From Minisyncoccota bacterium (GTDB lineage: Bacteria > Patescibacteriota > Minisyncoccia > Minisyncoccales > RBG-13-42-11), in the NCBI GenBank assembly GCA_028687495.1, contig JAQUAA010000003.1, forward strand, positions 1 to 28,525: a stretch of 28,525 bases of DNA, written 5' to 3'. The notes under the pieces are model-generated. The model was not told the DNA's origin and did no database searches. It was given only the letters and a program-made list of their open reading frames with translations. Made by a program: the position numbers and the translations under genes. Shown here piece after piece: positions 7,672 to 13,762 of the stretch (within the stretch, counting starts at the first letter, position 1; each line of letters opens with the position of its first letter).

Positions 7672-8793
7672 TTATTCTTTCGGTCCGACCGCTTCAATTA
7701 TGGCTAATTCCAGAGGCAGCTGCGGTATCGAAGAATATTTCATTTTGTTTTCCGCTTCCAGAAAAAGATTCAGAATCTGACGAATCTCTTCTTCTTTCAG
7801 CGCTTCCGTCTGGTTCTGGAGTTTCTGAAATTCCTCTTTGGTCAATCCGGCAACAATGGGATTGGCCACTTCCGTACCGCCGATTTTCAAAATCAAAGCT
7901 TGTCTTAAATAATTGATGAGGGCTTTGGTGAATTCCTGCAAATCAGCGCCCTTTTCACTGATTTCAGACAGAAAATTAATGGCTTGGGCAACTTTTTTTT
8001 GAATAAGAAAATCGCAGAATTGGCTGATTAAATTTATTTCAACCAATCCCAATAAATCCTTTACTTCTTCAGCTTTGATCTCCTCCTTTTTCTGAGATAT
8101 GTCTTCAAAAGTCAGAATCTGTCCCAATAAACCCTCAGCGTCTCTGACAGATCCCTCGGCGTTTAAAGCTATCAGTTCCAGGGCCGGTTTTTCAATCTTA
8201 ACCCCCTCTTTTCCCGCCACGAATTCTAATCTTTTGATAATTTCTTGTAAAGTCAGCTTTCTGAAGTCGAATCTCTGGCACCTGGAAATTATCGTCGGAA
8301 TCATTTTATAGACTTCGGTGGTGGCCAGGATGAAAATGGCGTGGGATGGCGGTTCTTCCAGAGTTTTCAAGAGCGCATTGGCTGCTTCTTTGGTCAGCTG
8401 GTGGGATTCGTCGATGATGAATACCTTATATTTCGATTTGGTCGGCGCGAACTGAATGCCGTCTTTAAGTTCCCTGATTTCATCTATCCCCCTGTGGGAA
8501 GCAGCATCGATTTCAATCAGGTCAATGGCCCGATTTTCAGTTATTTCCAAACAGGAAGAACATTTATTACAGGGTTCAGTTGTCCCCTCTTTTCGGTTCT
8601 GGCAATTTAGGGCTTTAGCCAATAATCTGGCAATGGTCGTTTTTCCGGAACCCCGGGGGCCGGAAAACAAATAAGCGTGGGAAATGATTCCCGACGATAA
8701 GGCATTGGTTAGGGTTTTAACAACGTGTTCCTGGCCGATTACCTCGCCAAAGGTTTGAGGTCTGTATTTTCTGTACAATACCAAATTATTCAT
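7672..8793 (-). CDS. dnaX: DNA polymerase III gamma-type clamp-loader subunit
   Basis: 373 residues, the gamma length. The tau C-terminal regions that bind DnaB and polymerase alpha are absent. Walker A is GPRGSGKT (45-52). The zinc site is C64, C75, C78 and C81. Walker B is VFIIDESH (124-131), where most homologues have DEVH. Sensor ATTE and SRC (170-172) are intact. It drives ATP-dependent loading of the sliding clamp. It starts 3 nt after gtrA and has no Shine-Dalgarno, so it is read from the gtrA promoter. Confidence 0.96.
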   Translation of the reverse strand: MNNLVLYRKYRPQTFGEVIGQEHVVKTLTNALSSGIISHAYLFSGPRGSGKTTIARLLAKALNCQNRKEGTTEPCNKCSSCLEITENRAIDLIEIDAASHRGIDEIRELKDGIQFAPTKSKYKVFIIDESHQLTKEAANALLKTLEEPPSHAIFILATTEVYKMIPTIISRCQRFDFRKLTLQEIIKRLEFVAGKEGVKIEKPALELIALNAEGSVRDAEGLLGQILTFEDISQKKEEIKAEEVKDLLGLVEINLISQFCDFLIQKKVAQAINFLSEISEKGADLQEFTKALINYLRQALILKIGGTEVANPIVAGLTKEEFQKLQNQTEALKEEEIRQILNLFLEAENKMKYSSIPQLPLELAIIEAVGPKE

Positions 8794-8796
8794 GAA

Positions 8797-9396
8797 CTAT
8801 TTCTTGAAGACGATGAATTTGTAGCCGATGAAATTCCAGGCGGTGACCGCAAAAGCGGCAATTATTCCTCCGACGTTCGCCCAAAGCTTGTCGTCCAGGC
8901 CGAACTGGGGACCGATGGAATTCACTATAAAAGAAGCAACGCCGACGTTAAGCCCGAGGCCTATCAGGGTGACGATGAAGAACTGGCCGAATTCCTTGTG
9001 CATTCCTTCTTTTTCCATTTTTTCAAAAGCCCAGAATTTGTCCCCGAAATACTTGGCCGTAGTGGCGACGATGAAGGAAATTCCCTTGAAGACCGAGTAC
9101 CAGAGCCCGGTACTGGTTCCCGAAACCAGCATCAGGAAATTCAGCACTCCCAAGTCGGTAATTGTCGCCAGAACGCCGATCAATAAATACTTTGCCAACT
9201 GGAAAATCCACAAAAACCTCTTGCTCATCAGCCAGGTCACCCAGGTGCCGGCCAGGGCCAGAACGGGGAAAGAAACCGCCAGAATCAGCTTAAAACTTTC
9301 CATTCTTAAAACGGCGACGTCTTTCAGCAGATAGTAAAAAAACCAAGCCGTAATTTCACCCGTGACCAAAGCTAAAATGATATCAACTTTTTTCAT
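8797..9396 (-). CDS. GtrA-family membrane protein
   Basis: 199 residues with about six membrane helices. The GtrA-like core (FQLAKYLLIGVLATITDLGVL ... AAFAVTAWNFIGYKFIVFKK) occupies residues 65-199. An extra pair of helices precedes it (about 5-25 and 36-58). GtrA proteins are thought to move polyprenyl-linked sugars across the membrane or to assist O-antigen or teichoic-acid glycosylation. The ATG follows a -10 box by 8 nt, so translation is probably leaderless. First gene of the gtrA-dnaX-tRNA-Gln unit. Confidence 0.9.
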   Translation of the reverse strand: MKKVDIILALVTGEITAWFFYYLLKDVAVLRMESFKLILAVSFPVLALAGTWVTWLMSKRFLWIFQLAKYLLIGVLATITDLGVLNFLMLVSGTSTGLWYSVFKGISFIVATTAKYFGDKFWAFEKMEKEGMHKEFGQFFIVTLIGLGLNVGVASFIVNSIGPQFGLDDKLWANVGGIIAAFAVTAWNFIGYKFIVFKK

Positions 9397-9404
9397 ATTG
9401 GATT

Positions 9405-9433
9405 ATTTTATCATAAAATTTTCTTAAAATCAA
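9405..9433 (-). promoter_or_regulatory. Leaderless promoter of gtrA-dnaX-tRNA-Gln
   Basis: On the minus strand TTGATT (9433-9428), a 17-nt spacer, then TAAAAT (9410-9405). The gtrA ATG begins 8 nt later, which leaves no room for a ribosome-binding site. Confidence 0.65.
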
Positions 9434-9466
9434 AGACTAAGATTAATATTAGAAATCCTTTTTTCT

Positions 9467-9495
9467 TTGACAAAATGAAGCAATTTTAGTATTTT
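9467..9495 (+). promoter_or_regulatory. Promoter of the retron-like RNA and RT
   Basis: TTGACA (9467-9472), exactly 17 nt, TATTTT (9490-9495). The predicted start near 9502 coincides with the first base of the structured RNA. Back-to-back with the gtrA promoter. Confidence 0.7.
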
Positions 9496-9501
9496 GAAGA
9501 C

Positions 9502-9647
9502 AGTTGCTGCTCGGTTAGCGCCTAACAAAGCCGTACCTTCTATCCAAGGAGGGGCTTGGCCCGACTGTCAGAATTCTGACGGCCGAAAAAGGTTTGAATC
9601 TGGCCTCGCGACGCCGCTTCAGATCTCAAGTTACCAGGAGCAGCACC
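9502..9647 (+). ncRNA. Multi-hairpin RNA with retron msr-msd architecture
   Basis: The 5' arm TGCTGCTC (9505-9512) pairs with GAGCAGCA (9638-9645). The helix extends by G9503-C9647, and by GGT (9513-9515) with ACC (9633-9635) across an AG bulge. This resembles retron a1/a2. TTAGC (9515-9519) follows at once, the context in which retron RTs use a priming G (here G9518). Inside are CCAAG/CTTGG (9544-9548/9555-9559), a perfect 14-nt palindrome GTCAGAATTCTGAC (9567-9580), and a hairpin 9594-9602/9620-9629 with one bulge. GTTAG/CTAAC (9514-9518/9522-9526) is an alternative. No reading frame explains the region. It fills most of the 328-nt gap before the RT gene. A different class of RT-associated RNA is possible. 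Confidence 0.65.
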
Positions 9648-9651
9648 AAAG

Positions 9652-9691
9652 GGGGCTATCTGATGGAGGCTAAAGATAGCCCCGCTCTTTT
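9652..9691 (+). terminator. Hairpin between the structured RNA and the RT gene
   Basis: GGGGCTATCT (9652-9661) pairs perfectly with AGATAGCCCC (9674-9683), followed by GCTCTTTT. This looks like a leaky intrinsic terminator that would make the upstream RNA more abundant than the RT message. It could instead be a further stem of the RNA. Confidence 0.55.
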
Positions 9692-9724
9692 AAAATATCG
9701 CAAGAAAGGAGGTAAGAGGAAGAA

Positions 9725-11035
9725 ATGGATGCAAGACAACTGAGCTTCTGGGAAGACGACGGCATAATGTTCTTAGACGAAGACTTTAGTTCTGACGACG
9801 AACCGGAAGAATTCGGTTTTTTCACCGATGTTCCCCAAAGCGTTTTAGACGCTTATGTACCGGAAGACTATCCGCCGACTGAAGAGTTGGAAGAATTTTC
9901 CGAAGAAAAAGCGTTTGGGATAATAAAATCCATGACTGTTGAAGAAATGGATGTTCTCTTGGGAGAAATCCATGAAAAGAAACAGCAGGAAAAGAGGGAG
10001 TTATCGTATCAAAAAGAAATTCCCTCCCTGATTCATCTTGCCAAAGAACTGAAACTCACCAGAAAAGAAGAGATGCTTGTTGAGGCCCTAAGATTGGCTC
10101 GCAACGGCAACGGTTACCGCACTATAACTGTGCCCAAGAAAAACGGCGAAGGAAGAGAAATCAATATCCCTGCCGACATCCTGAAAAGAGTGCAGAGAAG
10201 GATTAACAAACACCTTCTGAGCTACTTTCAGCATTCTCAAAACATTTTCGGTTTCTCCGGCGGAAGTATCGTAGAAGCAATAACTCCCCACTTGAAGGCA
10301 AAGAGCATTCTCTGTGTGGATGTTATGGATGCATTCCCAAGCGTCAAGTTCGATGACGTATTTGACTACCTGATTGAAGGGAGAACGGTTGTTATCAGCG
10401 GTTATTACAGAGACAGACATCGCTACGGTAAAGTTCATGATTACGGTTATTTCTCATGGTACGTAGCGCGGATCATCGCTGATCTCACCACCTTCAAGGG
10501 TAGACTGCCGCAGGGCGCACCGACCAGTCCGAGGATGTTCGACTTGATGTGCAGAAACATGGATAAGGCATTGACCAAGTTAGCAGCCAGTACCGGAGGA
10601 ACATACACCCGCTACGCTGACAACATCTTTTTCTCGATGGATGAGGAAGAATTCCCCAGACCGATACGACAGGCCATATTGAAGATCATCGAAAACCGAG
10701 AGTTTTCTTCGTATCCCAAACATAAACACCGTCATCCCGGTCCTTATTTCGACTGGCACAAACTTAAAGTCAGGAGAGTGAATGATGGTAATACCGTAAG
10801 ACTGTTGGGATTGAATATAATCGAGGGAAAAATACACAACACCCGCGATTTTAAGAGACGTCTACGGCTTTCCATACATCATCTCAACTGGCTTTCAAGA
10901 CGCGGCTTGGAAGGAACGGAACAATTCAAAACTGCATGGCTGAAGCTTCAAGGACAAATGGCTTTTGCCAGAACAGACACTCTTCCTCCTAAATTAGTTG
11001 AAGCTTATTCAGAGCTTCAAAAAAGATTAACCTGA
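9725..11035 (+). CDS. Retron-like reverse transcriptase with YADN active site
   Basis: 436 residues. The fingers begin YRTITVPKKNGEGREINIP (131-149), followed by KRVQRRI. A region resembling retron region X (AITPH, 186-190) precedes motif A (CVDVMDAFPSV, D199). Motif B is LPQGAPTSP (261-269). Motif C is TYTRYADNIFFS, with YADN (297-300) where YADD is expected. LLGLNIIEGKIHNTRDF (360-376) aligns with the retron VTG region but lacks VTG. LPQGAPTSP rather than an SQ motif argues against a diversity-generating RT. Residues 1-95 form a very acidic extension (DDGIMFLDEDFSSDDEPEEF) with no recognised fold. The Shine-Dalgarno AGGAGGT near 9708 is strong, with GAGGA closer to the ATG. No separate effector gene is adjacent. 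Confidence 0.9.
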   Translation: MDARQLSFWEDDGIMFLDEDFSSDDEPEEFGFFTDVPQSVLDAYVPEDYPPTEELEEFSEEKAFGIIKSMTVEEMDVLLGEIHEKKQQEKRELSYQKEIPSLIHLAKELKLTRKEEMLVEALRLARNGNGYRTITVPKKNGEGREINIPADILKRVQRRINKHLLSYFQHSQNIFGFSGGSIVEAITPHLKAKSILCVDVMDAFPSVKFDDVFDYLIEGRTVVISGYYRDRHRYGKVHDYGYFSWYVARIIADLTTFKGRLPQGAPTSPRMFDLMCRNMDKALTKLAASTGGTYTRYADNIFFSMDEEEFPRPIRQAILKIIENREFSSYPKHKHRHPGPYFDWHKLKVRRVNDGNTVRLLGLNIIEGKIHNTRDFKRRLRLSIHHLNWLSRRGLEGTEQFKTAWLKLQGQMAFARTDTLPPKLVEAYSELQKRLT

Positions 11036-11036
11036 A

Positions 11037-11076
11037 GGCCTCGGATCTCAAAAAGAACCGAGGCCATACTTGTTTT
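11037..11076 (+). terminator. Terminator of the RT gene
   Basis: GGCCTCGG (11037-11044) pairs with CCGAGGCC (11058-11065). A T-rich tail follows (TACTTGTTTTATTT). It starts 1 nt after the RT stop and isolates the RT unit from the cysS unit. Confidence 0.85.
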
Positions 11077-11078
11077 AT

Positions 11079-11107
11079 TTGACAAATATTTCTATTTCTG
11101 ATAATTT
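11079..11107 (+). promoter_or_regulatory. Promoter of the cysteine leader and cysS
   Basis: TTGACA (11079-11084) is followed by either TAATTT at 11102-11107 (17-nt spacer) or GATAAT at 11100-11105 (15-nt spacer). Either choice puts the transcript start within a few bases of the leader ATG at 11117. Confidence 0.7.
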
Positions 11108-11116
11108 GTCTTTATT

Positions 11117-11197
11117 ATGGAAAATCAAACCCAATCCAAATTAACTGTTTGTTGCGATTGCTGTGCCTCTTTTAAGGAAGGGGTTGGTTTGATTTAA
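11117..11197 (+). CDS. Cysteine-codon leader peptide of cysS
   Basis: A 26-residue open frame whose residues 12-16 read CCDCC: four Cys codons (TGT 11150, TGC 11153, TGC 11159, TGT 11162) within 15 nt. The stop TAA is at 11195-11197. There is no Shine-Dalgarno, and the promoter implies a 0-5 nt leader, so initiation is probably leaderless. The product itself need not function: its translation is the sensor for charged tRNA-Cys, and the downstream gene is cysteinyl-tRNA synthetase. The stop codon falls at the end of RNA segment 2 of the attenuator, the geometry of trp-type leaders. Confidence 0.75.
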   Translation: MENQTQSKLTVCCDCCASFKEGVGLI

Positions 11198-11253
11198 TTA
11201 AAAATACCACCCTTATTAGACAAACCTGCCTCTTCCTCTAGAAGAGGTTTTTT
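11122..11253 (+). promoter_or_regulatory. trp-type cysteine-responsive transcription attenuator
   Basis: Three alternative helices can be drawn. 1:2 is AAATCAAACC (11122-11131) with GGTTTGATTT (11186-11195), extendable through AATCC/GGGTT. 2:3, the antiterminator, is AGGAAGGGG (11175-11183) with CCTCTTCCT (11229-11237, one G-U) plus GGTTTG (11186-11191) with CAAACC (11221-11226), a 15-bp helix with a 2x2 internal loop. 3:4, the terminator, is CCTCTTC (11229-11235) with GAAGAGG (11241-11247). A ribosome stalled at the Cys codons leaves segment 2 free for 2:3, which gives readthrough. A ribosome reaching the stop covers segment 2 and lets 3:4 form. With no translation, 1:2 favours termination. 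Confidence 0.8.
11229..11253 (+). terminator. Attenuator terminator upstream of cysS
   Basis: Seven perfect pairs CCTCTTC/GAAGAGG, loop CTCTA, followed directly by six T (11248-11253). It lies 230 nt before the cysS start with no complete large gene between, which fits conditional termination. Confidence 0.9.
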
Positions 11254-11290
11254 GTTCTTTTAAAATAAAAAAGAAAGGAGGTGAAATGAA

Positions 11291-11419
11291 ATGAAGAAGG
11301 AAAGAAAAGCAAAGAAAGTAATCAGAAAGCAAGTCAAGCGTTCAACTAAACCAACTAGAAAAAATAACGCTCTTTCTTATGGCCAGGTTCCTTCTGGTCA
11401 ACACGCAACGACTTGCTGA
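11291..11419 (+). CDS. 42-residue very basic peptide in the cysS unit
   Basis: The ATG at 11291 has a near-perfect AGGAGGTG (about 11276-11283) 7-8 nt upstream. An earlier ATG at 11286 is followed at once by TGA. The product starts MKKERKAKKVIRKQVKRSTK. About a third of the residues are Lys or Arg, nearly all of them in the first 25. It ends QHATTC, so the last sense codon is a Cys TGC directly before TGA. There is no similarity I recognise. The composition suits RNA or ribosome binding. Its position between the attenuator and cysS means it is expressed under the same control. It may be a real protein or a second regulatory frame. Confidence 0.65.
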   Translation: MKKERKAKKVIRKQVKRSTKPTRKNNALSYGQVPSGQHATTC

Positions 11420-11422
11420 CAC

Positions 11423-11457
11423 CCGAGACGGACGGCGTTTCAAAAACGCCGTCCCGG
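11423..11457 (+). other. Strong hairpin before cysS, not a terminator
   Basis: GGACGGCGTTT (11430-11440) pairs perfectly with AAACGCCGTCC (11444-11454) around a CAA loop, with outer CCG/CGG pairs. No T run follows, so RNA stabilisation, processing or translational control is likelier than termination. Confidence 0.7.
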
Positions 11458-11482
11458 AATAATTAAAAGCGGGAGATGAGAA

Positions 11483-12898
11483 ATGATGCAAAATATGATA
11501 CAATATCCCAATATGCTCAAAGTCCACAATACCCTATCAGGAAAAAAGGAAGAATTCCAACCGAGGCAAGACAAAAAAGTAAATCTTTTTGTCTGCGGAC
11601 CGACGGTGTACGATTACTCGCATCTCGGCCACGCCAGGACCTACATTATCTTTGACGTGATCGTAAAATACCTTAAACAGAAAGGATACGATGTTTTTTA
11701 TCTTCAGAACATCACCGATATTGACGACAAAATAATAAACCGCGCCAAGGAAAGAAAGACGACTCCGGAGAAATTAGCCCGAGATTTCGAGAAGGAATAC
11801 CTGAAAGACATGAAAGGGCTGAAAGTGGACAGCGTTTCAAAATACGCCAGAGCCACCGAGCACATCAAAGAAATCATCAGCCAAGTAGAACGCCTGCTTA
11901 AAAAAGGTTTTGCCTATCAGATCGAGGACGGAATATACTACGACATTGCCAAGTTCAAGGAATACGGCAAATTATCGAAAAGAACCGCTCTCCAGGCGGA
12001 AGACGCGGTCTCGAGGATAGACGAAAGCAAAGGAAAAAGAAACAGAGGAGATTTCTGTTTGTGGAAGCTGTCGAAAGAAGGAGAACCTAGCTGGCCGAGT
12101 CCCTGGGGCAAAGGCAGGCCGGGCTGGCATATCGAAGACACGGCCATCACCGAGAAGTATTTCGGTTCCCAGTACGACATTCACGGCGGTGCCAGAGACC
12201 TGATTTTCCCCCATCATGAGGCAGAAATAGCCCAGATGAAAGCAATTTCCGGAAAAACCCCTTTGGTAAAATACTGGCTTCATTCGGGATTCTTAACGGT
12301 CAAAGGCCAGAAAATGGCAAAATCCCTGGGTAACTTCATAACCATCAGGGATTTCCTGAAAGAAAACTCAACCAGGGTTCTGAGACTGCTCGTGGCTAAA
12401 AACCATTACCGCTCCCCGCTCGACTACAACGATAATCTTGTTTTGCAGACGGAAAGAGAACTGGAAAGGGTAGATGAATTCGTGGATAAACTTTCCCGCA
12501 TTAAATCCGTTAAAGCCGGTTCTCAACAGATTCTGAAGGGAGCAGAAGAAGAATTCGAAAAAGCAATGGAGGATGATTTCAACACTCCAAGAGCCGTGGC
12601 TGCCATCTTCGAACTGATCAGTGCGGGCAATTCCTTGATTGACGGAAACAAGATTTCCGGGAGCGACGCAAAGGCAATACTGGCATTCCTGAAAGAAATT
12701 GATAAGGTATTCAATTTCATTTTCTGGAAAAAAGAAAAACAAGAAATTCCCGAAGAGGTCATAAAGCTGGTGAAAGAAAGAGAAAAATGCAGGAAGGAGG
12801 GACTTTGGCAGAAAGCTGATGAGATAAGAAAAGAAATCAAGGAACTGGGTTACTGGGTGGAAGACACAAAGGACGGTTCAAAGATAAAGAAAATCTAA
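11483..12898 (+). CDS. cysS: Cysteinyl-tRNA synthetase
   Basis: 471 residues, full length. The enzyme charges tRNA-Cys. C38 (FVCGPTVYD), the HIGH-type motif HLGH (47-50), NITDIDDKII, PGWHIEDTAI, HHEAEIAQ and KMAKS (278-282) are in order. Of the four zinc ligands of E. coli CysRS (Cys28, Cys209, His234, Glu238), C38, H244 and E248 are kept, while the Cys209 equivalent is Asp219. The ATG at 11483 has GGGAG 7 nt upstream. Homologues often start at the equivalent of Met11 (MLKVHNTL), but that codon has no ribosome site. Expression is probably controlled by the upstream Cys attenuator. Confidence 0.97.
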   Translation: MMQNMIQYPNMLKVHNTLSGKKEEFQPRQDKKVNLFVCGPTVYDYSHLGHARTYIIFDVIVKYLKQKGYDVFYLQNITDIDDKIINRAKERKTTPEKLARDFEKEYLKDMKGLKVDSVSKYARATEHIKEIISQVERLLKKGFAYQIEDGIYYDIAKFKEYGKLSKRTALQAEDAVSRIDESKGKRNRGDFCLWKLSKEGEPSWPSPWGKGRPGWHIEDTAITEKYFGSQYDIHGGARDLIFPHHEAEIAQMKAISGKTPLVKYWLHSGFLTVKGQKMAKSLGNFITIRDFLKENSTRVLRLLVAKNHYRSPLDYNDNLVLQTERELERVDEFVDKLSRIKSVKAGSQQILKGAEEEFEKAMEDDFNTPRAVAAIFELISAGNSLIDGNKISGSDAKAILAFLKEIDKVFNFIFWKKEKQEIPEEVIKLVKEREKCRKEGLWQKADEIRKEIKELGYWVEDTKDGSKIKKI

Positions 12899-12901
12899 CT
12901 C

Positions 12902-12941
12902 AAAGGGCGCCATCGCGAAGTTTTGCGACAGCGCCCTTTTT
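12902..12941 (+). terminator. Terminator after cysS
   Basis: AAAGGGCGC (12902-12910) pairs with GCGCCCTTT (12931-12939), with inner TCGC/GCGA, then a T run to 12941. It lies between converging genes and may also help end the 12957-13705 minus-strand unit. Confidence 0.9.
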
Positions 12942-12956
12942 GGTTCGGTTAAGGTA

Positions 12957-13412
12957 CTATATTGGAGCGATTTTCTTGGCGTAATCGGCCAGCCATTCGA
13001 AGGAACCGTAGAGTTCCGCTATCTTCCGTCTTTCCCTCTCTTTCTCGACCAGCGGCTTGAGACGTTCCCAGTGCTTCACGAAGAATTCATTGGGTAGCCA
13101 GGTCTGAAAGATGATGCTCTCATCGAGAATACCGTTCTTGATACCCTCGCCGAGGCGGTTGAAGACGTAGGCGTATTCCAGGAACTTCTGGGTTTTGGCG
13201 GGATCGTCGCCTATGTAAGACATGATGTCTTTGTCACCCAGTTTCCTCATTTCCTCCCGGGCGCCGATCAGGGACAAGCGGTCGAACTGGTTTGACGCAA
13301 AGGTCAGACTCTGCAGTTTCCAGTTGGTTTTTGCCTTCCTGGCGCCGATGACCTGGCCGCTAAGAACCGCGGCAAAACCGACAATAAGGACAATCAACAG
13401 TGCTACTTCCAT
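12957..13412 (-). CDS. Small membrane protein, DUF4760-like
   Basis: 151 residues. Residues 3-22 form one membrane helix (ALLIVLIVGFAAVLSGQVIG) with a short outside N-terminus. The rest is a cytoplasmic helical domain with FDRLSLIGAREEMRKLG, FLEYAYVFNRLGEGIKNGILDE and a terminal FEWLADYAKKI. The arrangement resembles DUF4760-type proteins, whose function is unknown, but the match is by eye. AAGGAG lies about 6 nt before the ATG. It starts 2 nt after the 96-residue gene stop, so the two form an operon. Confidence 0.7.
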   Translation of the reverse strand: MEVALLIVLIVGFAAVLSGQVIGARKAKTNWKLQSLTFASNQFDRLSLIGAREEMRKLGDKDIMSYIGDDPAKTQKFLEYAYVFNRLGEGIKNGILDESIIFQTWLPNEFFVKHWERLKPLVEKERERRKIAELYGSFEWLADYAKKIAPI

Positions 13413-13414
13413 TT

Positions 13415-13705
13415 TTATTCTCCTTTCCAGCGGCCCATGGCTCTGAGCTTCTGTTCGGCATCTTGGGCGACGGCTTCCAGAATGAGGCGTCTGATTGTTT
13501 TGATCACCTCACAGGTCTTCTGCCCGATTCCCCGGTGCGTCATTCTGAGATCTTTGTCGTTTTCGGTAAGCAACACGGTCAGACCCTGGATTCCTCCCAC
13601 CCTCGGATAGAAGGAACCGCTGTCGTACTGGCAGCGTCTCAGCGCTTCGGGTACTGCGGACATCAAAAGATCAACTCCGTTTGAAATGCCTTTTGTCTCG
13701 CTCAC
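13415..13705 (-). CDS. Unknown 96-residue protein, GTG start
   Basis: Starts at GTG 13705 with a strong Shine-Dalgarno AGGAGGT (complement of 13714-13720) at normal spacing. No ATG fits better. The sequence is soluble and mixed, with GGIQGLTVLLTENDKDLRMTH in the middle and a helical, charged C-terminus (EVIKTIRRLILEAVAQDAEQ). I do not recognise the family. It is co-transcribed with the membrane protein that follows and has its own promoter at the end of the glycosyltransferase gene. This pattern of own promoter and strong ribosome site is shared with other accessory genes here. Confidence 0.7.
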   Translation of the reverse strand: MSETKGISNGVDLLMSAVPEALRRCQYDSGSFYPRVGGIQGLTVLLTENDKDLRMTHRGIGQKTCEVIKTIRRLILEAVAQDAEQKLRAMGRWKGE

Positions 13706-13733
13706 TTTCGATCACCTCCTTTTTAGTGTTTTT

Positions 13734-13762
13734 ACTTTACATCTTTTTTCTTAATTTGTCAA
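13734..13762 (-). promoter_or_regulatory. Promoter of the 13705-12957 unit
   Basis: On the minus strand TTGACA (13762-13757), 17 nt, TAAAGT (13739-13734). The -10 overlaps the glycosyltransferase stop codon. The start would be near 13727, leaving about 22 nt that contain the Shine-Dalgarno. Confidence 0.6.

Noticed and set aside
7985..8015. Programmed frameshift in dnaX at a run of eight A
   Set aside because: The run encodes QKKV in frame and no tau-like extension or stimulatory hairpin is evident in another frame. The gene already has gamma length.
9400..11480. Diversity-generating retroelement
   Set aside because: The RT has LPQGAPTSP rather than the SQ-type motif of DGR enzymes. I saw no template/variable repeat pair with A-specific differences and no Avd-like gene.
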